This document shows, in pieces, positions 6,566 through 14,714 of a stretch of 17,134 bases of DNA. The notes below the pieces were generated by a model. The model was not told the DNA's origin and ran no database searches. It saw only the letters and a list, made by a program, of their open reading frames with translations. Positions within the stretch are counted from its first letter, which is position 1. Each line of letters begins with the position of its first letter. Source of the DNA: Acidobacteriota bacterium (lineage in GTDB: Bacteria > Acidobacteriota > UBA890 > WLXD01). The stretch spans positions 1 to 17,134 of the forward strand of contig JACZXM010000012.1 in NCBI GenBank assembly GCA_022571615.1, in the 5' to 3' direction. The translations under genes were made by a program, and so were the position numbers.

Positions 6566-9454
6566 ATGAGCCAGCCGACACAGCGATTCGATACCCTGCA
6601 GATCGTGGGGCTGATTGCGCTCACCGGGATGCTGTTGTTTCTCGGTGTGATCTCGTTTGCCAACCAGTTGTCGTGGCGCGAGCCCACCGATGGTGTGGTC
6701 TGGGAGCTGCGTGGGGATCGCGTCGTCGCGATCGATGTCGCGCCGGAGGGCAGCGGCGCCAAAGCGGGCATCCGCGAGGGCGATCGGCTGGTCGCCATGG
6801 ACGGGCGCCCGCCGCTGCACCCGGACGTGGTCGAGATGATGCTGTTCGCGCACGATGTGGGCGAGATGATCGAGTACCAGGTCGCGCGGGGAGCCGAACC
6901 GACCCCGGTGATGGTCGTGGTCGGCGGTCGGGAGGTCGACAACAGCACCACTTTCTACCTCGCCTTCGTTGGCCTGGCGTTCCTGGTCGTGGGCGTGTTC
7001 GCGCTGTTGCGGCAGCCTGATGCCCCGGCGCGCCGGTACTTTGTACTCGCGGTTGGCTTCTACGCGTTGCTGGCCCTGTCTCCGACCACGCGCGATGCCG
7101 ACCCGTTCAACAAGATCATCTACTGGCTCGACCAGATCGCCCGTGACCTGTTGCCGGCTTTGTTCATCTACTTTGCGTTGACCTTTCCGCGCCCGAAGAA
7201 AGAGTTCGAGCAGAACCGCGCCCCGATCCTGCTGGCGATATTCACCCCGGCTGCAGTCCTGATGACCGTCAACGTGCTGGCATTGCACGGTGCACAGTGG
7301 CTTGGCCTCACATCCATCGGCGCAGACCGCCTCTTCCAACTGGGTGGACGCGCCGAGCTGATCTACTTCGCCGCCGCGATCGCACTCGGGATTCTGGCAC
7401 TGGCCCATACCTTCAAGACGGCTACGGCTCCGCTCGAGCGCATGCGACTCAAATGGCTCGTCGGTGGTGTTGCACTCGGCTTCCTTCCCTTTCTGGTGAT
7501 TTACGTACCGATGACGGTTCTGGGCGTGCGGAGCCTGGCGCTGACCAATATCGCGGTACTGCCGCTGATGCTCGTGCCCCTGTCATTCGGCTACGCGGCG
7601 GTCGGATTCCGGCTCTGGGACGTCGAGGTGATCCTCAAGCGCGGCGTGATCTACGCCCTCGCCAGCCTCTTGGTCCTGGGTGTCTATCTGTCTAGCCAAT
7701 GGAGCCTGGCGCGACTGCTGGGACCGGACGCGCAGGTGGTCCAGACCGCAGCCCTCCTCGCTACTCTGGCGGCGGCGATGGCGTTTGCGCCGCTGCGCGA
7801 CAAGCTGCAGGATCTTGCCGACCGACTCTACTATCGCGGCAGCTATCGGGCGCGGCGCACGCTGATGGACTTCGGGCGCGAGCTCAACAGTGAGACCGAT
7901 TTGGCGCGACTGGTCGACCTGCTGGTGGTGCGGGTGCGCGAGACACTCGGTGTGGGCCGAGTGGCGGTGCTGCTGCGCGTGCAGGAGAAGGATCACCTCC
8001 GGATCGTCCCGCGGAGCGGGCGCCTGAACGAGGGGCGCAAGCTGTCCTCGAACTTCTCCCAGTTCGTGGCCGGTGCCCTGGCCAAGCGCGAGATGCTGTA
8101 TGTGGACGACTTGTCGGGTCTGCTAGAGGAGTTCCCATACGACCGCGAGGTACTGGAGTCAGAGGACCTGGCCTATTTCCTGCCGCTCGAGGTCAAGGGT
8201 GACATCATCGGGGTATTGGCTCTGGGGCGGAAGCTCTCGGGTGATTTCCTTTCCACCGAAGATCTCAAGGTACTCCAGCCACTGGCGGCTCACGTCGCGC
8301 TGGCCATCGACAACGCGCTCCTGTACCGCGAGGTGAAGCGACGCGCCCGCGAGTTGGAGCAGCTCAAGACCTACAGCGAGAACATTATCGAGAGCATCAA
8401 GGGTGGCGTCATGGTGCTCGATGACGCCGGCGTCGTGTTGTCGTGGAACCGCTCGCTCGAGCACATCTATGGGATCGCCCCCGAGATGGCGATCGGTAAG
8501 CCGGTGCGCGAGCTGTTCCCGCTGAATTTTCTGGAGATCCTCAACGAGGCGCGCGCCAAAGTGCATCGTGGCCTGGAACCGTTGACGTCCGCCTACCGCA
8601 TTGCGCTCCGTACCCGGGGCGGCGAGGATCGGGTCGTCACGCTGTCGATGGCACCGTTGCTCGGCGACGGCGACGGCGACGGGGAGGGAGCGCAGAGCAC
8701 GGTCATCATCATCGATGACGTGACCGAGCGCACCGAGCTCGAGTCGCAGCTCCGGCAGGCCGAGAAGCTCAGTTCGATCGGGCTGCTGGCCGCCGGCGTG
8801 GCGCACGAAGTCAACACGCCACTGACCGGCATCTCCAGCTACGTGCAGATGCTCCAGCGCAAGATGCCCGAGACGGACCCCCGCCGCGCGATCCTCGAGA
8901 AGATCGAGAAGCAGACCTTCCGAGCTTCGCAGATCGTCAACAACCTGCTGAATTTCTCACGCCAGGACACGGGAGAGCTTCGTCGAGTCGACCTGAACGA
9001 TGTGGTTCACGACACGCTGGCGCTGGCCGAGATCCAGCTCCGAAGGCAGAACATCCGCGTCAGCACGGAACTCGACGAAGACGTCGTCCCGGTCATGGGC
9101 GACCCGATCAAGTTGCAACAGGTGCTCATGAACTTGGTCCTCAACGCGCGCGACGCCATGCCCGAGGGTGGAGAGCTGAGGATCATGACGCGGCAACGCA
9201 ACGGCGACGCGATTCTTCAGGTGCACGATACTGGCTCCGGGATCTCCCAGGAGCACATCGACAAGGTCTACGATCCCTTCTTCACCACCAAGGGGGTCGG
9301 CAAGGGAACCGGGCTCGGGCTGTCGGTGAGCTACGGGATCATCCAGGAGCACCGCGGCACGATCACGGTCGAGAGTGATCCCGGCCACGGCACGACGTTC
9401 AGGATTTCGCTCCCCGCTAGCGAGGCCGACACCGCCCACGCCGCTGCAAGCTGA
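6566..9454 (+). CDS. Membrane sensor histidine kinase with PDZ, multi-TM, GAF and PAS domains
   Basis: This is a 962-residue inner-membrane kinase. A first TM helix spans about 11-30. A PDZ domain follows at about 40-120 (AKAGIREGDRLVAMDG is its signature) and is probably outside the cytoplasm. Eight or nine further hydrophobic segments lie between about 129 and 410. Next come a GAF domain (about 440-590), a coiled linker, and a PAS domain (about 605-720) holding an Asp-Gly run at 700-707. The kinase core has H-box His747 (AAGVAHEVNTPLT), N-box NLVLNARDAM, DTGSGI, FFTTK and GKGTGLGLS. The H-box and its order resemble NtrB-type kinases. It lies 43 bases before an NtrC-type regulator, which is the obvious phosphotransfer partner, and follows a sigma54 promoter. 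The signal is unknown; a PDZ next to a TM bundle suggests sensing of a protein C-terminus or envelope state, which is inference. Confidence 0.9.
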   Translation: MSQPTQRFDTLQIVGLIALTGMLLFLGVISFANQLSWREPTDGVVWELRGDRVVAIDVAPEGSGAKAGIREGDRLVAMDGRPPLHPDVVEMMLFAHDVGEMIEYQVARGAEPTPVMVVVGGREVDNSTTFYLAFVGLAFLVVGVFALLRQPDAPARRYFVLAVGFYALLALSPTTRDADPFNKIIYWLDQIARDLLPALFIYFALTFPRPKKEFEQNRAPILLAIFTPAAVLMTVNVLALHGAQWLGLTSIGADRLFQLGGRAELIYFAAAIALGILALAHTFKTATAPLERMRLKWLVGGVALGFLPFLVIYVPMTVLGVRSLALTNIAVLPLMLVPLSFGYAAVGFRLWDVEVILKRGVIYALASLLVLGVYLSSQWSLARLLGPDAQVVQTAALLATLAAAMAFAPLRDKLQDLADRLYYRGSYRARRTLMDFGRELNSETDLARLVDLLVVRVRETLGVGRVAVLLRVQEKDHLRIVPRSGRLNEGRKLSSNFSQFVAGALAKREMLYVDDLSGLLEEFPYDREVLESEDLAYFLPLEVKGDIIGVLALGRKLSGDFLSTEDLKVLQPLAAHVALAIDNALLYREVKRRARELEQLKTYSENIIESIKGGVMVLDDAGVVLSWNRSLEHIYGIAPEMAIGKPVRELFPLNFLEILNEARAKVHRGLEPLTSAYRIALRTRGGEDRVVTLSMAPLLGDGDGDGEGAQSTVIIIDDVTERTELESQLRQAEKLSSIGLLAAGVAHEVNTPLTGISSYVQMLQRKMPETDPRRAILEKIEKQTFRASQIVNNLLNFSRQDTGELRRVDLNDVVHDTLALAEIQLRRQNIRVSTELDEDVVPVMGDPIKLQQVLMNLVLNARDAMPEGGELRIMTRQRNGDAILQVHDTGSGISQEHIDKVYDPFFTTKGVGKGTGLGLSVSYGIIQEHRGTITVESDPGHGTTFRISLPASEADTAHAAAS

Positions 9455-9485
9455 GAGCTGTCTGCCGTCGCGGACGGCGATGGGG

Positions 9486-9500
9486 GGAGGGGGACATTTG
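9486..9500 (+). promoter_or_regulatory. Shine-Dalgarno sequence selecting a TTG start for the NtrC-type regulator
   Basis: GGAGG (9486-9490) lies 7 bases before TTG at 9498-9500. The in-frame ATG at 9480 sits just upstream of this G-rich tract and has no Shine-Dalgarno sequence of its own. An ATA-initiated extension farther upstream overlaps the kinase gene. TTG is therefore the best-supported start. Confidence 0.6.
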
Positions 9501-10895
9501 TCTAGCAAGCAGGCCATCCTCGTCATCGATGACGAGCCGATCATGCAGGAGATCCTCGCCGACTTTCTGGGGGAGGAAGGATACGAGGTCGACATCGCCA
9601 GCTCTGGCGAGGAGGGCGTCGAGATCGCACGGACCAAACCGTACGACTGTGCCATCGTCGATCTGATGATGCCCGGTATCGACGGCATCCAGACCACCCA
9701 GGCGCTCAAGGAGCTCGACGCGACGCTGCCGGTGATCATGATCACGGCGTTTGCCTCCGTGGAGTCCGCGGTGGAGGCGATGAAGCGCGGTGCCCACGAG
9801 TACATCACCAAGCCGTTCAAGAACGACGAGGTGCTGCTGGTGGTGCAGAACGCGATCAAGCAGCGCGAGCTGGAGATCGAAGTCCGCAGCCTGCGCCGTG
9901 CGCTGCGCGACAAGTATCGGTTCGAGAACATCGTTGGCAAGAATCGCAAGATGCAGGAGGTCTACGCGCTCATCGCGCAGGCGGCGCCCTCCCGATCGAC
10001 GATCCTGATCCAGGGAGAGAGCGGGACTGGCAAGGAACTGGTGGCGAAGGCGATCCATGCCAACAGCCCGCGCACCGACAAGGCGTTCGTGACCGTAAAC
10101 TCCGGGGCCATGCCGGCGGATCTGCTCGAGAGCACGCTCTTCGGCCACGTCAAGGGGGCGTTCACCGGCGCGGTCGCCAGCAAGAAGGGGCTGTTCGAGG
10201 TCGCCCACGGCGGCACGATCTTCCTCGATGAGATCGGCACCGTGGCGCCCGAGGTCCAGGCCAAGCTGCTGCGGGTGCTGCAGGAACGGGAGTTCATGCG
10301 CGTCGGAGGGGTGGAGACCATCAAGGCCGACGTACGCATCATCGCTGCCACCAACGTCAACCTACGTCAGCTTGTCGCCGAAAAGCTCTTTCGCGACGAT
10401 CTCTACTACCGTCTCAACGTCATCACCGTCAACCTGCCTCCACTGCGTGAGCGCCCCGACGACATTCCCCTGCTGGCGCATCATTTCATCGACAAGTACA
10501 CCCGCGAGAACGAGCGCAACGACATCACGCTGTCGCAGGAAGCGCTCGATGTCCTGCGCAGCTTCCATTGGCCTGGCAACGTCCGCGAGCTCGAGAACGC
10601 CATCGAGCGCGCCGTGGTCCTGGCGCCGCCCGACGGCCTGATCCGCGCGGAGTTGGTGCAGGAGTACATCGATTCCGGCAGCTTCGACCACTCGCAGATG
10701 CCCAGCCCCCCGATCGGGAGCGTCTCCCTCAAGGAGATGGTCTGGGAGTTTCAGAAAAACCTCATCATCCGCGCGCTCGACCAGGCCGACTGGGTACAGA
10801 AAGACGCCGCGGCGCTGCTCAACGTCAAGCCCACCACCCTCAACGAGATGATCAAGCGCTACGGCATCCGCGACGCCCAGCGCGAGCAGGTGTAA
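9498..10895 (+). CDS. NtrC-family sigma54-dependent response regulator
   Basis: This 465-residue regulator (TTG start) activates sigma54 promoters after phosphorylation. The receiver domain (about 6-120) has Asp11-Asp12, phospho-acceptor Asp55 (CAIVDLMMPG), Thr83 and Lys105 (TKPF). The AAA+ domain (about 145-375) has Walker A GESGTGKE (173-180), an intact GAFTGA loop (220-225) that contacts sigma54, Walker B TIFLDEI (240-246) and an arginine region LFRDDLYYRL. The C-terminus (about 418-456) is a Fis-type helix-turn-helix ending KPTTLNEMIKRYGI. All catalytic parts are present, so it should be active. It is co-transcribed with the kinase and may bind the palindrome at 6391-6405. An alternative start is the ATG at 9480, six codons longer. 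It ends 35 bases from the convergent DUF5916 gene, and no terminator is visible between them. Confidence 0.93.
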   Translation: MSSKQAILVIDDEPIMQEILADFLGEEGYEVDIASSGEEGVEIARTKPYDCAIVDLMMPGIDGIQTTQALKELDATLPVIMITAFASVESAVEAMKRGAHEYITKPFKNDEVLLVVQNAIKQRELEIEVRSLRRALRDKYRFENIVGKNRKMQEVYALIAQAAPSRSTILIQGESGTGKELVAKAIHANSPRTDKAFVTVNSGAMPADLLESTLFGHVKGAFTGAVASKKGLFEVAHGGTIFLDEIGTVAPEVQAKLLRVLQEREFMRVGGVETIKADVRIIAATNVNLRQLVAEKLFRDDLYYRLNVITVNLPPLRERPDDIPLLAHHFIDKYTRENERNDITLSQEALDVLRSFHWPGNVRELENAIERAVVLAPPDGLIRAELVQEYIDSGSFDHSQMPSPPIGSVSLKEMVWEFQKNLIIRALDQADWVQKDAAALLNVKPTTLNEMIKRYGIRDAQREQV

Positions 10896-10930
10896 CCAAG
10901 ACGCTTCACGCTTCCACCCCGGTCTGCCAG

Positions 10931-13195
10931 CTACAGCATGAACAGGTACGTGAACTTGAAGATGATCGCGCGGTTGGCCGGGAGGGTGCCGTCGCCGGTC
11001 TGCCAGTCCTGATTGTAGACCAGGAAGACGTCGGCGCCTGGCTTGTAGATCCAGTTCAAGCGGCTGTTGAGGGTGAGCAGATCCGCGGCGTCGCTGTACT
11101 GGACGAAAGTGTTCCAGAACAGGTTGGGTGAGAACGCAAAGTTGATACGCTGGGCCACGATGTTGGTGCTGAACGATCCCTCGGGCAGATCGACGTTGTT
11201 GAAGCTCCAGTTGGTCTCGGCCGAGAGATGTCGGCCGAGGCGGAGCGTCAGCTCGCTGGTTCCCTGGAATCGATTGCCGCTCCAGAAGCGGCCCTTGGTG
11301 TAGAAACCGAAGAACGAGACTGGCCGGCTGCCATCGGTGCGGACGAAAATCCCCAGGTCGGTGAAGTTGTAGTCGCCCGGTTGCAGGCTCACGCCGGGGA
11401 AGATCTCGAACGAATCGAACAGCCGCTCGAAGTTGTAGTTCGCGAACAAGGTCACCCGGTCTCCCGAGCGCAGGTCGAAGCCGAAGAACCGCAAGGTCGA
11501 GTTCACGGTCTCGAGCGTGCCGTCGGTGCGGGTGGTGATCGTGGTGCGCTGGTTGAAGGTGAGGTTGCGGACCCCCAGGTTATTGGAAGGCCGGGGCTCG
11601 AAATCGACGTTGTGGCTGTAGCGTCGGATGCCGCCACGTAGCAGGAACCCCATCTCCGGGTTGAAGTCGTCGCTGATCGCCTGCACCGACAGGTTGGCGC
11701 GCCAGACTCGCCCACGCCAGGCGCCGCCGGCACTGCCGGCCCACCCGGTGCTCGACCCGCCGCCATCTCGGCTGGTGATGAAGAAGCCGTTGAAGTTCAG
11801 TCGCCGTGTGGGGTTGATGTCGGCGTCGACGCCGAACACGCGGTTCCAGTTGTCGCCGTCGATCTGCTTGTTGGTGAAGATGGCGCCGATGAACGAGCGC
11901 GACCCTAGATTGCGCTTGAACCGCACCACACCCCAGTTGGTGGAAGGCTCGAAGCTGTCCTCATCAAGAAGCTTGCTGTCGGTTTGCACGTCGAGCAAGC
12001 CGAAATTCCAGCCTCCGACGCGGCCGGTGAACCGCCCACCGACGGCGATGGGAATGATCTCCCCCTCTGCGATGCCGATACGCCGGGAGTGGAAGATCTT
12101 CAGGAGCGGGGGACGGAAGCCGGAACGACGGCCGGATGAACCGAACTCGAAGATCCCCGCGTTCTCGAGGAAAAACTCACGCTTCTCTGGGAAAAAAAGT
12201 GAGAATCGTGTCAGGTTGACGCGCTGGTTGTCGGCCTCGACCTGCGCGAAGTCGGTGTTGACGGTCAGGTCGAGCGTCAGGTTGTCGGTGATTCCCCAGC
12301 GCAACAGATCGAGCCCACCGTCGAGCTGCTCACCCGGGCTCCCATCCGGGTCCAGGTAGTCTTTGCCGGTGCTCGCCACGGCGAAGGGCTTGATCCTGAG
12401 GTTCAAGCCGGGCTGCAAGCCACGCATGCCCGCCAGCGAGCCGGCGAGCGAGATGCGGAACAGATTGGCGTCGAGCCCGACCGGGGCCCAGTACGCCTCC
12501 TCGTTCTTGCGCCGGATCAGGCGGCGGACGTTCAGCCCCCAGCTGTCGGTCTCGGGGTCGAACCGGAGAGTCGAAAACGGGATCGCGATCTCCACGCTCC
12601 AGCCCTGATCGGTGATCTGGGCGGCGGCGCGCCAGACGCCATCCCACTCGAAATTGGCATTGCCCTCGTTCTCGATCAGGGCATCGGCGCGCGCCCCGGT
12701 CGGGTTGGTCTCGAAATAGAACGCGTTGCGGCGGTCGTGGAAGGTATCAAGAACGATGCCGATCGAATCGTCGTTACGGAACGCGCCGCCGCTGCCACCG
12801 AAGCCGCCGCCGCCGCCCTCTCCGTCGCGTCGCATCTCCTTGGCCACGATTGCGGACGGGTCGGAGTCGAAGGCCATGATCCCCAAATACAGCGTCTTGC
12901 CATCGGAGGCGACACGAACCTCGGTTCGCTCGGTGGCAGCGTCGCCCGGATCAGGCTGCCGCTGCACGAAACCGGTTCCGGAATCGGCACGTTGCCAAAA
13001 GGGCTCGTCCAGACGCCCATCGAGGCGGACCCGCTCCTGAATGCTCAGCGCCTCGATGGCCGGCCGCTCGGGGGCAAGCTGGCTCTCCTGCGGGGTCGCT
13101 ATGGCAACCGGCGCAGGGAGCGAGCCGCTTGCGAGGAGGCCGCCGAGCATGGCGGCGCGTAGACGGGTGGCGAGACACAAGCGTGTGGGTGGCAT
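10931..13195 (-). CDS. DUF5916 protein: CBM9-like domain plus outer-membrane barrel
   Basis: This 754-residue exported protein has unknown function. From the chosen ATG it starts MPPTRLCLATRLRAAML with a basic then hydrophobic signal region and likely cleavage near ALA/ATP at 30-35. Residues about 50-240 form the carbohydrate-binding-family-9-like domain (VRLDGRLDEPFW; LDTFHDRRNAFYFETNP). The DUF5916 part begins after it with the characteristic SLFFPEKREFFLENAGIF, HSRRIGIAEG and a long run of beta strands ending IFKFTYLFML. This is consistent with an outer-membrane barrel. A Gly/Ser-rich stretch at about 125-138 interrupts the first domain. Longer in-frame starts (up to 13330) would add an arginine-rich, unconserved leader and hide the signal peptide. 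It lies 150 bases downstream of the deoxynucleoside kinase on the same strand, and could be co-transcribed with it. Confidence 0.85.
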   Translation of the reverse strand: MPPTRLCLATRLRAAMLGGLLASGSLPAPVAIATPQESQLAPERPAIEALSIQERVRLDGRLDEPFWQRADSGTGFVQRQPDPGDAATERTEVRVASDGKTLYLGIMAFDSDPSAIVAKEMRRDGEGGGGGFGGSGGAFRNDDSIGIVLDTFHDRRNAFYFETNPTGARADALIENEGNANFEWDGVWRAAAQITDQGWSVEIAIPFSTLRFDPETDSWGLNVRRLIRRKNEEAYWAPVGLDANLFRISLAGSLAGMRGLQPGLNLRIKPFAVASTGKDYLDPDGSPGEQLDGGLDLLRWGITDNLTLDLTVNTDFAQVEADNQRVNLTRFSLFFPEKREFFLENAGIFEFGSSGRRSGFRPPLLKIFHSRRIGIAEGEIIPIAVGGRFTGRVGGWNFGLLDVQTDSKLLDEDSFEPSTNWGVVRFKRNLGSRSFIGAIFTNKQIDGDNWNRVFGVDADINPTRRLNFNGFFITSRDGGGSSTGWAGSAGGAWRGRVWRANLSVQAISDDFNPEMGFLLRGGIRRYSHNVDFEPRPSNNLGVRNLTFNQRTTITTRTDGTLETVNSTLRFFGFDLRSGDRVTLFANYNFERLFDSFEIFPGVSLQPGDYNFTDLGIFVRTDGSRPVSFFGFYTKGRFWSGNRFQGTSELTLRLGRHLSAETNWSFNNVDLPEGSFSTNIVAQRINFAFSPNLFWNTFVQYSDAADLLTLNSRLNWIYKPGADVFLVYNQDWQTGDGTLPANRAIIFKFTYLFML

Positions 13196-13345
13196 TGGCA
13201 CGGGCGCGGTTGAACGTCGATGGGATGACGACGCCGCGGGGACCCCAGAACTTACCATGTCGTGCGGGTGGTCTCTGACCGCCGTCCGTGAGCGAGAGCA
13301 CGACCTGCCGAGTTGCGTCCGGGGGCGCACAGGCCGAGCTTGCAG

Positions 13346-13981
13346 TCAGCGGGCGCGGCGCGGCACGTAGATTTGCCGTCCGGCTTCCATGGCGTCCACC
13401 TGTGCCATCAGATCGTCGAAGTCCTCGGCATCGCGCACGAAGTCGATCTCGGTGGTGTTGATCACCAACAGCGGAGTCTCGTCGTACTGCAGGTAGTAGT
13501 GGGAGTAGGCCTGGTTGACGGCCTCGAGGTATTCGTAGGAGATATGGTGCTCCTCGGCGCGGTCGCGCCGGCGCACACGCTGCACCAGGACGTCGGTGGA
13601 GCCTTGCAGATACACCACCAGGTCGGGGCGCGGTACCTGCGGGGCCAGCACTGCGTACAGCTTCTCGTACAACAGCAACTCGCTGTCGCTGAGCGTGAGG
13701 TGGGCGAATACGCGGTCCTTCTGCAGCGTGAAATCTGCCACTGTGAAACGAGAGAACAGGTCGCTTTGGCGCGCCTGGGTCAACAGTTGGTAGCGCGACA
13801 GGAGGAAATACAGCTGGGCCTGGAACGCGGCACCGACATCCTCACGGTAGAACGACTCCAGGAACGGGTTGTCCACGTCCTCGAGGATCTTGGTCGCCCC
13901 GAGGTGCTCGACCATCAGGTTCACCATGCTCGTCTTGCCGACGCCGATCGGCCCATCCAGCGCGATGTAGTTCTTCGGCAT
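13346..13981 (-). CDS. Deoxynucleoside kinase (deoxyadenosine/deoxyguanosine kinase family)
   Basis: This 211-residue cytoplasmic salvage enzyme phosphorylates deoxynucleosides. The P-loop GPIGVGKT is at residues 10-17. The family block around EDVDNPFLESFY follows, then FQAQLYFLLSRYQLL, then KDRVFAHLTL in the place of the substrate-binding DRS-type motif. The lid region RVRRRDRAEEHHIS and the C-terminal strand LLVINTTEIDFV complete the fold. Length is normal for bacterial dGK/dAK. The ATG follows the folK stop by only 7 bases, with GAGAG nearby, so the two genes are one operon. Substrate preference between dA, dG and dC cannot be read from the sequence. Any longer reading upstream lies inside folK and is not coding. 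Confidence 0.88.
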   Translation of the reverse strand: MPKNYIALDGPIGVGKTSMVNLMVEHLGATKILEDVDNPFLESFYREDVGAAFQAQLYFLLSRYQLLTQARQSDLFSRFTVADFTLQKDRVFAHLTLSDSELLLYEKLYAVLAPQVPRPDLVVYLQGSTDVLVQRVRRRDRAEEHHISYEYLEAVNQAYSHYYLQYDETPLLVINTTEIDFVRDAEDFDDLMAQVDAMEAGRQIYVPRRAR

Positions 13982-13988
13982 CAGTCTC

Positions 13989-14549
13989 TCAGCGTCCCGC
14001 GAACTCGGATGGTGGGGGAGCCAGCAACCATACCCGTTCGTCTCGGTGAAGCTGCGCGAGCAGTTCCCCGACGCTTCTTGCCAGGAGGGGATGAAGAGCA
14101 CTGGGCGCGATCTCCACCAGCGGTTCGAGCACGAACCGACGCTCGTGCATCCGCGGGTGCGGGATCGCCAAACTCGGCCCATCGACCACCAGCTGATCAT
14201 AAAGCAGAACGTCGAGATCCAGGGACCTGGCCTCCAGCAGCCCGTGGTAGAAGTGGCGGGACTCGCAACCGCCACGGGCTGCTTGCTCGGGAGCCTGTCG
14301 GCACCGACCGCAGCGCCGCTCGACCTGCAGGCACAGCTCCAGCAACCGCTCTGGCGCCGGCGGGTCGGTCACTTCAGCGACGCAATTCAGAAACCACGGC
14401 AGGTCCGGGTCGCCGACCGGCTCGGTCAGATAGATCGACGAAACCGTGCTGATACGGATCCCGGCGGCGGCAAGCTCACGCAACCCCTGTAACAGCCACG
14501 CTGCACGGTCGCCTTGGTCCGACCCCAACCCGAGATAGGCGTTTTTCAA
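13989..14549 (-). CDS. folK: HPPK (2-amino-4-hydroxy-6-hydroxymethyldihydropteridine pyrophosphokinase) with a 16-residue palindrome-encoded insertion
   Basis: This folate-pathway enzyme transfers pyrophosphate from ATP to the hydroxymethylpterin. It has 186 residues; E. coli HPPK has about 159. The N-terminus YLGLGSDQGDR, the pterin-contact region (EPVGDPDLPWFLNCV), the Mg-binding LDLD (Asp111, Asp113) and IPHPRMHERRFVLEPL are all present. Arg82 and Arg84 are in the same positions as in E. coli, but the next active-site elements (E. coli Arg92, Asp95, Asp97) appear 16 residues later, at 108, 111 and 113. The extra segment is encoded by the 48-bp palindrome at 14236-14283 and replaces the loop that holds Trp89 in E. 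coli. The start is TTG with GGGAG 7 bases upstream. Whether the enzyme is active with this insertion is unknown. Confidence 0.9.
   Translation of the reverse strand: MKNAYLGLGSDQGDRAAWLLQGLRELAAAGIRISTVSSIYLTEPVGDPDLPWFLNCVAEVTDPPAPERLLELCLQVERRCGRCRQAPEQAARGGCESRHFYHGLLEARSLDLDVLLYDQLVVDGPSLAIPHPRMHERRFVLEPLVEIAPSALHPLLARSVGELLAQLHRDERVWLLAPPPSEFAGR
14236..14283 (-). repeat. 48-bp palindromic element inserted in frame in folK
   Basis: Perfect 12-bp arms AGCAGCCCGTGG (14236-14247) and CCACGGGCTGCT (14272-14283) enclose 24 bases. A second nested hairpin can form from GTGGCGG (14253-14259) and CCGCCAC (14269-14275). On the minus strand the element encodes residues 90-104 (AARGGCESRHFYHGL) plus edge bases. 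Its length is exactly 16 codons. Its right part on the minus strand recurs at 6243-6262. I infer a mobile or formerly mobile palindromic repeat. Confidence 0.75.
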
Positions 14550-14561
14550 GCGGTGACTCCC
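14547..14561 (-). promoter_or_regulatory. Shine-Dalgarno sequence and TTG start of folK
   Basis: On the minus strand, GGGAG (14561-14557) lies 7 bases before TTG (14549-14547). TTG begins the conserved KNAYLGLGS segment, and no ATG is available at that place. This fixes the start. Confidence 0.7.
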
Positions 14562-14627
14562 GTACGCGATCGCGGTGAGAGAGCCCGCGCCAGGCGTTCA
14601 CGCCCGCGGACTGTAGCGCTCAGGTGA

Positions 14628-14655
14628 TTCAAGGTCGGCGTCCCTCCGTTATACT
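14628..14655 (+). promoter_or_regulatory. Sigma70-type promoter candidate for the nucleotide-sugar dehydrogenase gene
   Basis: TATACT at 14650-14655 is a good -10 element. A weak -35 candidate, TTCAAG (14628-14633), lies 16 bases upstream. The site is in the 165-base divergent gap between folK and the dehydrogenase, about 60 bases before the latter's start. Confidence 0.4.
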
Positions 14656-14714
14656 GCCGAGACTGCCAGAGTTTCCGAGCTCTTGCCCGGCTCGCAGCCC
14701 TTCAGTGTGTGTTC

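Noticed and set aside
10896..10930. Bidirectional terminator between the NtrC-type regulator and the DUF5916 gene
   Set aside because: The 35-base gap has no inverted repeat followed by T residues on either strand.
13196..13330. Longer N-terminus for the DUF5916 protein
   Set aside because: The extra 45 residues are Arg/Ser-rich without conservation signals and would bury the signal peptide.
13313..14452. Plus-strand open frame of 379 codons opposite folK and the deoxynucleoside kinase
   Set aside because: No family motif or start signal; it is the antisense shadow of two clearly recognisable genes in GC-rich DNA.
14589..14616. GC-rich inverted repeats (GGCG-TTCA-CGCC and similar) in the folK/dehydrogenase divergent gap
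   Set aside because: Arms are only 4-5 bp, which is expected by chance at this GC content, and they do not match the REP-like element.
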